Notes: generated from the sequence alone by a model not told the origin. A DNA stretch of 64,000 bases from Vreelandella subterranea (GCF_900111305.1 NZ_FOGS01000002.1:434001-498000), one strand, 5' to 3'; numbered from the stretch's first letter, positions 50,574 to 59,284 are shown. Translations and numbers: made by a program.

Positions 50574-51506
50574 TCAGGCTCCCTGGTGGTCGTTGGCGGC
50601 TTCGGGCAACTCGATACCTGATAGGCGCTGATAAACTTTAATCACCGACGAATCATCGTCGCGCCCAAAACCGGCACCGCTGGCGGCGGTAAACTGCTGC
50701 AGCGCACTGGCCGCTACCGGCGTTGATAGCGATAGCTCGCGCCCGGTTTGGTGGACGATATTGAGGTCTTTAACGAAGATATCCACGGCCGAAAGCGGCG
50801 TGTAGTCGCCACTCAGAATATGCGGCACCCGGTTTTCGAACATCCAGGAATTGCCTGCCGAGTGGGTAATCACCTCGTAGATAACGTCGGGGTCGAGCCC
50901 CATACGAATCCCCAGCGCCATGGCTTCAGCGGCGGTGGCAATATGCACGCCGGCCAAGAGTTGATTGACCAGCTTCATGCTGGAACCGACCCCAGGGGCA
51001 TCGCCAAGGCGGTAGACCTTGGCGGCCATGGCGTCGAGCACTGGCTGGCCGTATGTAAAAGCGTCCTCAGCGCCGGACGCCATCACCGATAGTTCGCCGC
51101 TTTTGGCTTTCGCCGCACCGCCGCTGATCGGCGCATCGAGGAACATCACCCCCACGGCGGACAAACGTTCACCCAGCTGTTTTGCCTGGCTGGGCGCCAC
51201 CGTCGCACACTGGATGATCAGGCTACCCGGCGCCAGATGGCTTACCACCCCCTGTTCACCGAACAGCACCTGTTCAGCCTGGGCCCCGTTAACGACAACC
51301 ACCAACACGATATGGCAGTGAGCAAGTTCAGCAGGGGTTGCCACGCTTTTTCCCCCGGCTGCCGCAAAGGCATCACGCGCCTCGGCAGAAATATCACACC
51401 CGGTCACGTCAAAGCCCTGCTGATGCAGGGTCGACGCGGTTCCCATCCCCATGGCACCCAGGCCAATAACGCCTACTTGAAGTGATTGTTGATTGTCTTG
51501 ACTCAC
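50574..51506 (-). CDS. ltnD: L-threonate dehydrogenase LtnD
   Basis: A 310-residue beta-hydroxyacid dehydrogenase that oxidises L-threonate to 2-oxo-tetronate. The Rossmann motif is VGVIGLGAMGMGTA. The substrate block DAPISGGAAKAKSGEL and catalytic lysine SSMKLVNQLLAGVHIATAAEA are canonical. GTG 51506 is the preferred start, with GAGG nine bases upstream; another GTG is at 51521. It is the first gene of the operon, transcribed away from the LacI-type regulator. Confidence 0.9.
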   Translation of the reverse strand: MSQDNQQSLQVGVIGLGAMGMGTASTLHQQGFDVTGCDISAEARDAFAAAGGKSVATPAELAHCHIVLVVVVNGAQAEQVLFGEQGVVSHLAPGSLIIQCATVAPSQAKQLGERLSAVGVMFLDAPISGGAAKAKSGELSVMASGAEDAFTYGQPVLDAMAAKVYRLGDAPGVGSSMKLVNQLLAGVHIATAAEAMALGIRMGLDPDVIYEVITHSAGNSWMFENRVPHILSGDYTPLSAVDIFVKDLNIVHQTGRELSLSTPVAASALQQFTAASGAGFGRDDDSSVIKVYQRLSGIELPEAANDHQGA

Positions 51507-51586
51507 TGGCTGCCACCTCACTTTTGTTGTGTTGGTTGCGATCGTTACGGATCCTTTCTCGTATTTATCTAAAGCTACTAGGCAAA

Positions 51587-51614
51587 TGGTAGCGCTGTCA
51601 TGATAGCGCTACCA
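51587..51614. promoter_or_regulatory. Two abutting LacI-type operators
   Basis: TGGTAGCGCTGTCA (51587-51600) directly followed by TGATAGCGCTACCA (51601-51614). Each is a near-palindrome centred on GCGC, and the pair also forms an 11-bp perfect inverted repeat (ATGGTAGCGCT with AGCGCTACCAT). It sits between the divergent ltnD and regulator genes, a good site for the LacI-family protein encoded next to it. Confidence 0.8.
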
Positions 51615-51671
51615 TACGTTTTAGATTATTGTTCGCGAGTCGACAAGCTGAATATCAAGGACGTTGGACCA

Positions 51672-52721
51672 ATGTCTAAAGACACGCCCCCCACAGTTCC
51701 AACCCACACGACCAAGCAGCGCCGAAGCTCCGACCAAGTCACGCTGAGCCAGGTGGCAAAGGCCGCCGGGGTCTCCCCCATCACGGCCTCGCGGGCGTTG
51801 AATCATCCCGATAAAGTCAGTGACAGCGCCCGGGATAGTGTTCTGGCGGCCGTAGAAAAACTTGGTTACGTACCCAATCTATTGGCAGGCAGCCTTGCCT
51901 CATCCCGCTCACAACTGATTGCGGTGATCGTACCCTCTCTGATCAACACCGTGTTTGTGGAGGTTATTCAAGGTCTGCAAGAAACGTTAGAGGCCGAGGG
52001 GTACCAGATACTACTGGGTAACACCGACTACGACCTGGACCGCGAATATCAGTTAGTGCGCACCTTTCTGGGCTGGTCGTGTTCGGCACTGGTGACTGCC
52101 GGGCTGCGCCATAACAAAGCTTGCCATACGCTGTTGACCAACTGTGGCCACCCCATAATGGAAGTGATGGAACTGGGCGAGGGAATGGACTTGAATGTCG
52201 GCCTGGATCACGTGGCCGCTGGCCGCTGTATGGCCAACCACCTGATCGATAAAGGCTACCGCCATATCGTCTACGTGGGGGCTAGATTGTCCCAGGACTA
52301 CCGCGCCAGCATGCGTTTTGAAGGTCATGAAGCCGTGCTGAAGGGTGCGGGGCTCGATGCCCCGCTAGTGGAGCTGGACACATTGGGTAGCCTGCAGGCA
52401 GGCGCAGAAGGACTGGCCCAGGTGCTAACCCAATACCCCGATACGCAGGCCATTCATTTCGCCAATGACGACCTGGCAGCAGGCGCCTTGCTTGCCGCCC
52501 AACGTCAAGGCCTTAACATACCGAATGATATCGCTATTGCCGGGTTTAACGGCCTGCCCCTTGGGCAACACTTGACGCCCCAGCTCACCACGATTCTCTC
52601 ACCCCGAAAAGAGATGGGCCGCTTGGCGGCCAAAGAACTGATCCGGCGACTGAGCGGTAAAAACGTTTACCGCCGCCAGCATGATGTCGGTTTCAAGCTC
52701 CAACTGGGTGAAAGCACATAG
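51672..52721 (+). CDS. LacI-family transcriptional regulator of the tetronate cluster
   Basis: A 349-residue repressor. After a 20-residue hydrophilic N-terminal extension comes the HTH with hinge helix: VTLSQVAKAAGVSPITASRALN, then SARDSVLAAVEKLGYVPNLLAGSLAS. A periplasmic-binding-protein-like effector domain follows, with VPSLINTVFVEVIQGL, GYRHIVYVGARLS and INDDLAAG-type sequence HFANDDLAAGALLAA. I chose ATG 51672 (MSKDTPPTV), because the open frame upstream runs through the operator. The inducer is probably threonate, erythronate or a pathway intermediate. Divergent from ltnD. Confidence 0.9.
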   Translation: MSKDTPPTVPTHTTKQRRSSDQVTLSQVAKAAGVSPITASRALNHPDKVSDSARDSVLAAVEKLGYVPNLLAGSLASSRSQLIAVIVPSLINTVFVEVIQGLQETLEAEGYQILLGNTDYDLDREYQLVRTFLGWSCSALVTAGLRHNKACHTLLTNCGHPIMEVMELGEGMDLNVGLDHVAAGRCMANHLIDKGYRHIVYVGARLSQDYRASMRFEGHEAVLKGAGLDAPLVELDTLGSLQAGAEGLAQVLTQYPDTQAIHFANDDLAAGALLAAQRQGLNIPNDIAIAGFNGLPLGQHLTPQLTTILSPRKEMGRLAAKELIRRLSGKNVYRRQHDVGFKLQLGEST

Positions 52722-53034
52722 CACAGCCATTAACTCCCACACTCGCCCATGGAAAAATCTGACAACACCGGAAAGTTCTCTGCTACGCATTATGGTAAAA
52801 TTGTCAAGTGGCCAGGACTGGCTTTATGCGGCTAGGATTTCCGGTCAAGCTGCGCCATCATTTCGCAGTAAGTCGATTGGACGTGATGCAATGGTCTTCT
52901 TATCGATAACCTGATGGTTTGCTGAATAACGCGAAACAGGCAAGATTGATGAAGCCATTCGATATTAATTCAAGCTAAACGGGTGCCCGTCAGTAAATGA
53001 TGCTATCAGTGTGTTTTTGGCAGAGAGGTTCACC
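52722..53034. other. Intergenic region between the LacI-type regulator and the diguanylate cyclase
   Basis: No convincing gene or terminator in this 313-bp stretch. TTGTCA at 52801 with TTATGC 17 bp later is a weak promoter-like pair, about 210 bp before the cyclase start. GAGAGG precedes the cyclase ATG. Confidence 0.4.
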
Positions 53035-54345
53035 ATGAACCTTTCCTCCGAACTGCGTTTGCAGGCGATTATCGATGGCACAAGAGCTGGCACCTGGGAA
53101 TGGAATGTCAAAACCGGGGAGGTGATTTTCAATGAACGCTGGGCCACCATGCTTGGCTACACATTGGAAGAAATTCAGCCGCTTTCCATCGAAACCTGGA
53201 ATCGCGCCTGCCATCCCGACGACTTGAAGCGCTCCTACACGCTGATCAGGCAACATCTGGATAACGAGATCCCGTTCTATGAATGCCTGTGTCGAGTTCG
53301 TCGCAAAGACGGCGGCTGGTGCTGGATTCAAGACCGCGGCATGCTGGTCAGGGAACCGGATGGCACGCCCACCGACTGGATGATGGGCACACACATAGAC
53401 GTTTCCATCGAGCAGGAATCCCGACAGCATCTTGACCACCTGGCCGCCTCCGTACCAGGCATACTCTTCTCCTTCGAGATGGTTTCTCCGGTGGCTTTGC
53501 GCTTCACCTACGTCAGCGAACGTTCTTACAGCTACTTTGGCCTTGATTGTAAAGCCATTGAAAAAGACCCTTGCTTATTTTTCGATGCCATTCATCCGCT
53601 TGATTCCGCAGCCGTCCAAGCCGCCGTCAGAGGTTGTTACACGTCCTTATCAGAGGGTGCCTGTCAATTTCGTATGTTCGTCAATGGCACAGAACGTTGG
53701 TTCCGGGCAGTCGCGTGCCCTATTCAAGACCCGCTCGGAAAACTCGTTTGGCATGGTATGCTGACCGATATCGATGACCAAAAACAACTGGAAAATACAC
53801 TGGCCTACCTGTCCATTACCGACGAACTGACGGGACTGTTTAACCGGCGCTATCTGACTCAATCACTTAACGACGCCATGGCACTTTATCAGCGATACCA
53901 GACACCTTTTTCGCTGATCAGCCTGGATATCGACCATTTCAAGCAAATCAATGACTCACATGGCCATTTGGTGGGTGACCGGGTGCTGACCAAAATCAGC
54001 GAGCTGATGAAGCATCGCTTACGAGCGACCGACATCGTTGGTCGTATGGGCGGTGAGGAGTTTTTGGTCTTGTTACCCAACACCCTTGGGGAAGAAGCCG
54101 GGCAAGTGGCAGAAAACCTGCGTCTGGCGATCAATCAAAGCGAGTATTTAGCAGAAGACAACTCGCCCTTTGCGGTCTCCGTCAGTGGCGGCGTTCTGGA
54201 AATGACAGAAGCGATCACCTCCGTCGAAGACTTGCTCAGGCGCTCTGACCGACTGCTCTATGAAGCCAAAGAGGGTGGCCGAAACAGGGTTCTTGACGAG
54301 CAGACTACTTCAGCAAATCAAGGCCTGCCGACGTCCCTGGAATAG
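53035..54345 (+). CDS. PAS-PAS-GGDEF diguanylate cyclase
   Basis: Makes cyclic di-GMP from two GTP. The 436-residue cytoplasmic protein has no membrane segment. Residues about 5-125 form a PAS_3 domain (GTRAGTWEWNVKTGEVIFNERWA, HPDDLKRS, GTHIDVS). A second PAS follows at about 135-250, and a GGDEF domain at about 260-430 with DELTGLFNRRYL. The active-site motif is GGEEF at 339-343, and a product-inhibition RxxD (RATD, 330-333) lies five residues before it, so it is probably active and feedback-controlled. ATG 53035 has GAGAGG upstream. The LOV phosphodiesterase gene starts 71 bp later. Confidence 0.92.
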   Translation: MNLSSELRLQAIIDGTRAGTWEWNVKTGEVIFNERWATMLGYTLEEIQPLSIETWNRACHPDDLKRSYTLIRQHLDNEIPFYECLCRVRRKDGGWCWIQDRGMLVREPDGTPTDWMMGTHIDVSIEQESRQHLDHLAASVPGILFSFEMVSPVALRFTYVSERSYSYFGLDCKAIEKDPCLFFDAIHPLDSAAVQAAVRGCYTSLSEGACQFRMFVNGTERWFRAVACPIQDPLGKLVWHGMLTDIDDQKQLENTLAYLSITDELTGLFNRRYLTQSLNDAMALYQRYQTPFSLISLDIDHFKQINDSHGHLVGDRVLTKISELMKHRLRATDIVGRMGGEEFLVLLPNTLGEEAGQVAENLRLAINQSEYLAEDNSPFAVSVSGGVLEMTEAITSVEDLLRRSDRLLYEAKEGGRNRVLDEQTTSANQGLPTSLE

Positions 54346-54416
54346 CCCAGACGTATGCTAGAGCCCCAGTTTCCAGCAACCGCACGGTAACGCCACTCCT
54401 CTAAGGTGCTTTAAAA

Positions 54417-56879
54417 ATGTTACATCCGCCAGACTACAATGACCTCTTTACTGATCTACTGGAGGCACTAGAGACGGTCTGCGATGCCGTTTGTGCGGCG
54501 GTCATAGTTAAGGACGAAAATACGCCAAGCCATCGCATCGGTGACCCCGGCGCTGCACAGCTGCTTATGAACCTCGACAGTGTCCAGGCGACGCTGGCTG
54601 ACGGCATTCCTCGATCGGAAATACCACCGCCTGACGCCTCGCTGAACGGCGCGGCTTTCATCGCAGTTGAAGCCCTGAGCACTCCCCATCAGGACACACA
54701 ATCGACGGTGATTGTGTTTGCCGGTAAACATGCAGAGGATATCGAACGGGCCGTCCCACTCGTGCATGCCCTGACCACGGAAACCGCCAACGAGCTCATG
54801 TTCCTTCGGCAGACACCTCTTTTATCGGCGGCTTTTGCGGAAGTCGAATGCGGCGTGACGATTGCCGATCCCAACCTTTTCGACACACCGATCATCTATG
54901 CCAACGCCGCTTATGAGCGCATGACAGGATATCCCAGAGCCGAAATATTAGGCCGCAACTGTCGCTTCCTCCAGGGAGAGCATCGCGACCAACCTGGCCT
55001 CCAGATAATGCGCAACGCTCTAGCGCGGGGGACCGACTGCACCGCCACCGTGACCAATGTTCGCCGCAATGGCGAGCTGTTTGAAAATCAAGTCAAACTC
55101 CGCACCGTCCGGGCGGACGATGGCAGCATTTCCTACATTATTGGCATTCAGGTTGATGTCACCAAAGAGCAGTCGGCCCTAAATGCACTGGCCCAACAAA
55201 AGCGGCGCTTCAGAAGCCTGATTCAAACCCAGGCTGGCTACATCTGGCTGATGGATGCCGAGGGTGAGCTTATAGAAGCCCCCGAGCAATGGTTGGAAAT
55301 AGCCGGTCTGTCATCTAGCGGCTCCCTCGATATGGCGACGATTCACAGTGCGATAGCGCCGGAAGCCGTGGAGGCCTTTCGCGACGGCTGGAGCGAGGCC
55401 CTCAGAAACAAGACCTCGTTTGAGGTGGTCTACCAGTTACCGGCTCAAAGCCCCTCACCTCGGTGGTTCATGGATCGCATCTCGCCGGTGCTGGATGAGG
55501 ATCACCAGCTCGTCGAGTGGATTGGCACCTCTCAGGAAATCACCCAGCTAAAACGCGCTGAAAAAGACGTTGAAAATGCCGCTTATAAAGATCGACTGAC
55601 CGGCCTTCTATCTCTGGAAGGCTTTGCCAGGCGCCTGGACGTTCAGCTAAGACAGAAAACGCTACACCCCGCCAGCCCAGTACTGGTGATCGACATCAAG
55701 GCGCTTAGAGAAATCAATAATACCCAGGGCCACGACGTCGGGGACGAGGTGCTGCAGGAGGTCGCCCAGCGCTTGACGGCAGAGATTGGTGAAAATGGTT
55801 TGATCGCGCGTACTGGCGGTGGTGAATTCACGGTTCTGGCGACGCACGAGCATCAGCGCACTCGACGCCAATTGCGCGAAAGCATGGCAGCCGTCTTTGA
55901 TGTGCCGTTTGAAATCAGGGGATTCGCCTTTCACGTCGAGGCGTCGTTCGGCTATACACGTATCCGGACCACAGCCGACGATGCCAGAAAGCTGATGAAC
56001 GACGCTACACTGGCCATGCATATCAGCCAGCATAATCCAACCTTGACCTGGACCCAGTACACCAAAACCCTCGAAGAGCAAACCCGCAAGAACGTGGACA
56101 TCACCATGAAACTGCGCCACGCCCTTGCAGCCGACCAACTGACACTTTACTACCAACCCCAGGTTGACCTGGCGAGCGGCCGCATTGTCTCGACAGAAGC
56201 CTTGCTACGCTGGCAGCATCCCGAGATTGGCTTTATTCCGCCGGATCAGTTCATCCCCCTGGCAGAACAAAGCCAGCTGATTGGCCCAATCGGCGATTGG
56301 GTGATACGTCAGGCCTGCCGCGATATCAGGCGCTGGCATGACGCTGGGATCCCTGTCACCCCAGTATCCATCAATCTGTCGCTGATCCAGTTCCAGCTCG
56401 GCTCTGTGCCGGATACCGTTCAAAAGGCGCTATCCGACTACAACATCGCGCCGGAATGGCTGACGCTGGAAATTACGGAGAGTGTCTTCGAGCAACACTG
56501 CCAGGCATTGCAGCTTGACCTGAAAGCCTTGACCGCGATGGGCGTTCGCCTGTCGCTGGACGACTTCGGCACAGGCTATTCGTCGCTTGGGCATTTAAAG
56601 GACTACTTCTTCGACGAAATCAAAATCGACAAAAGCTTTATCCGTCAACTAGACGACAACCCTTACCGCCAGGCCATCGTCAAGGCCGTGATCATCATCG
56701 CTCAAGCGATTGGCGCTGATGTTGTCGCCGAAGGGCTGGAGTCAACAAGTCAGATAGCGATAGTCCGACAGCTTGGATGCAGCAAAGGCCAGGGGTATTA
56801 CTACAGCCGCCCGGTACCCGAGCCTCGCTGGCGCCAATTACTGATCGAGCAAATGCCCCTCGGTGCAAATCATCAGTGA
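54417..56879 (+). CDS. LOV-PAS-GGDEF-EAL protein, probable blue-light-regulated c-di-GMP phosphodiesterase
   Basis: An 820-residue cytoplasmic sensor. Residues 1-140 are an unrecognised region, perhaps GAF-like. A LOV domain spans about 143-250: GRNCRFLQG at 179-187 with the flavin-adduct Cys182, NVRRNGELFEN at 214-224, and IGIQVDVT with the flavin-sensing Gln at 245. A PAS domain covers about 260-378. The GGDEF domain (about 388-540) has GGGEF at 467-471 instead of GGDEF/GGEEF and is probably not a cyclase. The EAL domain (about 560-810) keeps EAL 594-596, Asn653, Glu685, Asp715-Asp716 in DDFGTGYSS, Lys736 and Glu772, so it should hydrolyse c-di-GMP. It follows a diguanylate cyclase gene. 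Confidence 0.92.
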   Translation: MLHPPDYNDLFTDLLEALETVCDAVCAAVIVKDENTPSHRIGDPGAAQLLMNLDSVQATLADGIPRSEIPPPDASLNGAAFIAVEALSTPHQDTQSTVIVFAGKHAEDIERAVPLVHALTTETANELMFLRQTPLLSAAFAEVECGVTIADPNLFDTPIIYANAAYERMTGYPRAEILGRNCRFLQGEHRDQPGLQIMRNALARGTDCTATVTNVRRNGELFENQVKLRTVRADDGSISYIIGIQVDVTKEQSALNALAQQKRRFRSLIQTQAGYIWLMDAEGELIEAPEQWLEIAGLSSSGSLDMATIHSAIAPEAVEAFRDGWSEALRNKTSFEVVYQLPAQSPSPRWFMDRISPVLDEDHQLVEWIGTSQEITQLKRAEKDVENAAYKDRLTGLLSLEGFARRLDVQLRQKTLHPASPVLVIDIKALREINNTQGHDVGDEVLQEVAQRLTAEIGENGLIARTGGGEFTVLATHEHQRTRRQLRESMAAVFDVPFEIRGFAFHVEASFGYTRIRTTADDARKLMNDATLAMHISQHNPTLTWTQYTKTLEEQTRKNVDITMKLRHALAADQLTLYYQPQVDLASGRIVSTEALLRWQHPEIGFIPPDQFIPLAEQSQLIGPIGDWVIRQACRDIRRWHDAGIPVTPVSINLSLIQFQLGSVPDTVQKALSDYNIAPEWLTLEITESVFEQHCQALQLDLKALTAMGVRLSLDDFGTGYSSLGHLKDYFFDEIKIDKSFIRQLDDNPYRQAIVKAVIIIAQAIGADVVAEGLESTSQIAIVRQLGCSKGQGYYYSRPVPEPRWRQLLIEQMPLGANHQ

Positions 56880-56885
56880 TAAGGA

Positions 56886-56909
56886 GCACCCGCCCGTTAT
56901 GACGGGTGC
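56886..56909. terminator. Possible terminator between the LOV gene and the sugar porter
   Basis: GCACCCG and CGGGTGC pair around a 10-nt loop in the 43-bp gap between convergent genes. There is no T-run on either side, so termination is uncertain. Confidence 0.35.
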
Positions 56910-56922
56910 ACCAGCATCGACC

Positions 56923-58329
56923 TCACTCGTAAGACATTTCTTCCAGCTCCTTGCCTTTGGTTTCCTTGACAACCTTTATCACGAAGAAGATCGATACCAC
57001 CGCAAAGAAGGCGTAGATACTGTAGGCACCCGCTAAACCAATGGCAGCCAACATGATCGGGAAGCTCATTGTAATGGCAAAGTTTGAGACCCACTGGAAC
57101 AGGCCCGAGATGGCAAGCCCTGAACCACGCATCTGGTTCGGGAACATCTCCCCGAGCATCACCCACATGATCGGCCCCCAGGACACATTGAAGAAAAGAA
57201 CATAGGCATTAGCCGCCAAAAGTGCGATCACGCCCATGTTGTCAGATAGTCTCAAGGATCCATCGACCATGCTGGCAGTAGAAAAGGCATAGGCCATGGC
57301 AATCAAGGTCACGGCCATACCGGTTGAACCGATCCATAGAAGAGGTTTGCGTCCGATACGATCGACCAAGGCAATCGCAATGACCAAAGCCCCCAGGCTT
57401 ACGGCGCCTGAAATAACGTTGATCAGCAATGCATCGTTTTCAGAAAACCCAACGGATTGCCACAACACGGCCCCGTAGTAGAAGACCACATTAATCCCGA
57501 CAAGCTGCTGGAACACCGCCAGCCCGATGCCAACCCAGACGATGCCATGCACCTTGCCCGTCTGCCTGTTGATGACGTCACGCAGGCTCGGTTGATGATC
57601 CTCCGCCAGGGAGTCCTTAATCTCGGATACCTTGGTGTTAACCTCGTCATCCGAGAGCAGCTTGCTTAAAACTCGCCGAGCCTTGTCTTCCTTGCCTGCC
57701 GTCATCAGGAAACGAGGGCTTTCAGGAATAAACATAAGCGCGATAAGAAAGATAGCGGCTGGAAAAAGCTCGATCCAGAACATCCAGCGCCACGTCGCAA
57801 ACCCCAGCCACAGCTCCGCGACCGATGAACCCGCCATATTGGCCAGGAGATAATTGCTCAGGAAAGCCACGAATAGCCCCAGGATGATGGCCACCTGCTG
57901 AATAGTGGCCAAGCGTCCACGATAGGCAGAAGGTGCCACCTCACTGATATAGGCAGGTGCCATCACGCTGGCGGCACCAACGGCCATCCCGCCCAAAATG
58001 CGATAAATCACAAACTCCAGGGAACTCCCGGCAATACCGGAGCCCCAGGCACTGATCAAAAAGAAGACAGCCGCGACAATCAACAGCGAACGGCGGCCAA
58101 AGTGATCCGCCAGCCGACCGGCAAAAAACGCACCTACGGCACAACCCAGCAGCATCGAGGCAACATTAAAGCCGGTACCCACACTTTCAGAGTTGAAGGC
58201 ATTTTGAAGTCCATCGACAGTGCCGTTGATTACCCCACTGTCGAAACCGAATAAAAAACCACCGATGGCGGCAACACAGGAAATAGCAAACACATACAGG
58301 CTTCGCCTGCGAGTCATATCATTCGTCAT
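56923..58329 (-). CDS. MFS sugar porter, probable D-xylose transporter
   Basis: A 468-residue proton symporter with 12 membrane segments. Sugar-porter hallmarks are present: GGFLFGFDSGVING near the start, GRLADHFGRRS, the PESPRFLMTAGKEDKA inter-domain motif, QQLVGINVVFYYG in TM7, DRIGRKPLL and the C-terminal ETKGKELEEM. It belongs to the same group as XylE/AraE/GlcP. D-xylose is inferred from the upstream xylose dehydrogenase gene, 58 bp away, in one transcription unit. Confidence 0.88.
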   Translation of the reverse strand: MTNDMTRRRSLYVFAISCVAAIGGFLFGFDSGVINGTVDGLQNAFNSESVGTGFNVASMLLGCAVGAFFAGRLADHFGRRSLLIVAAVFFLISAWGSGIAGSSLEFVIYRILGGMAVGAASVMAPAYISEVAPSAYRGRLATIQQVAIILGLFVAFLSNYLLANMAGSSVAELWLGFATWRWMFWIELFPAAIFLIALMFIPESPRFLMTAGKEDKARRVLSKLLSDDEVNTKVSEIKDSLAEDHQPSLRDVINRQTGKVHGIVWVGIGLAVFQQLVGINVVFYYGAVLWQSVGFSENDALLINVISGAVSLGALVIAIALVDRIGRKPLLWIGSTGMAVTLIAMAYAFSTASMVDGSLRLSDNMGVIALLAANAYVLFFNVSWGPIMWVMLGEMFPNQMRGSGLAISGLFQWVSNFAITMSFPIMLAAIGLAGAYSIYAFFAVVSIFFVIKVVKETKGKELEEMSYE

Positions 58330-58387
58330 GGTTGAATCCCAATTAAGTTGTATTTGTCTTGTGGAATTGTCATCTCAAGATGACGAT

Positions 58388-59125
58388 TTACAGCCAGCCA
58401 GCATCGACCCAGTAATTGTGTGCGGTGCAAGCGGCAGCTGCGTCGGAAGCCAGGAACGTCACCATATTGGCAACGTGATGCGGATGAATGCGGACCTTGA
58501 GTTTCTGCTCATCGACGATCTTCTGTTCGTCGGCAGGGCTGTACCAACGCGACTGGCGGGGCGTCTTGACGTTGCCAGGAATGACACAATTGACGCGAAT
58601 GTTGTCGCTGCCCAACTCCTGAGCCATGGCTCGGGTCATGCCCTCGATGCCAGCCTTCGCCGTTTCGTAGATCGCCAAATGCTCCTGACCGAGATGCCAA
58701 CTGATCGACCCCATGTTGATCACCGCGCCCCCACCACGCTCTTTCATGCCCGGTGCCACCGCTTGCATGGCGAACATCACATGACGCAGGTTGACGGCGA
58801 TCCGCTCATCCCAGTATCTGGGCGTTATCTCGCCTAGAGTATGGCGGTCATCATTGGCGGCATTGTTGACCAGTACATCAACAGCGCCGATGCGTTTGAA
58901 CGTCGCCTCCAGCGCGTCGAGATCGGTAAGGTCGCAATGATAAAAGGCCACCTGACTGCCCAGTCGGTCGACCAGGGTTCGTGACTCCTCTGCGCAGATA
59001 TCCAGGAAATGTACGTCGGCCTTTTGCTCGGCAAAAGCCTCGACCAAGGCGGCACCGATACCAGATCCCCCACCTGTGATTACGACACGCTTGCCTTCAA
59101 GCCCGGGATAGATTGCTGTTCCCAT
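58388..59125 (-). CDS. xdh: D-xylose 1-dehydrogenase (short-chain dehydrogenase)
   Basis: A 245-residue NAD+-dependent SDR that oxidises D-xylose to xylonolactone, the first step of the Weimberg/Dahms pathways. It closely follows my recollection of Caulobacter XylB along its length: start AIYPGLEGKRVVITGGGSG, VDVLVNNAANDDRH, INMGSISWHLGQEHL and C-terminal HNYWVDAGWL. The glycine motif TGGGSGIG is at 17-24, the catalytic Ser lies in SIS, and YETAK carries Tyr and Lys. No lactonase, dehydratase or semialdehyde dehydrogenase of the pathway is nearby. It leads the porter gene and is divergent from the ROK regulator. Confidence 0.87.
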   Translation of the reverse strand: MGTAIYPGLEGKRVVITGGGSGIGAALVEAFAEQKADVHFLDICAEESRTLVDRLGSQVAFYHCDLTDLDALEATFKRIGAVDVLVNNAANDDRHTLGEITPRYWDERIAVNLRHVMFAMQAVAPGMKERGGGAVINMGSISWHLGQEHLAIYETAKAGIEGMTRAMAQELGSDNIRVNCVIPGNVKTPRQSRWYSPADEQKIVDEQKLKVRIHPHHVANMVTFLASDAAAACTAHNYWVDAGWL

Positions 59126-59221
59126 AAGAAAGGTCCATGGTCAGTAAAAATAAAAGCACGGCCCTGCATCCCCCTCTGATCTCTCTGAGTCAAGGGCCAT
59201 CACAGCGGCCACTTTGTACGA

Positions 59222-59252
59222 ACTACTTAGTATGTAGATCTTACTAAGTAGT
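59222..59252. promoter_or_regulatory. Perfect 11-bp inverted repeat, probable ROK regulator operator
   Basis: ACTACTTAGTA (59222-59232), 9 bp spacer, TACTAAGTAGT (59242-59252). It is about 100 bp upstream of the xylose dehydrogenase start and 245 bp upstream of the ROK gene. The half-site core ACTAAGT recurs twice downstream of the ROK gene. Confidence 0.65.
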
Positions 59253-59284
59253 CAGTATCGATCTCTCGAATCCGCATATCTATA

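Noticed and set aside
51600..51671. Earlier ATG for the LacI-type regulator
   Set aside because: It lies within the paired operator, and homologues start close to the HTH; ATG 51672 is better.
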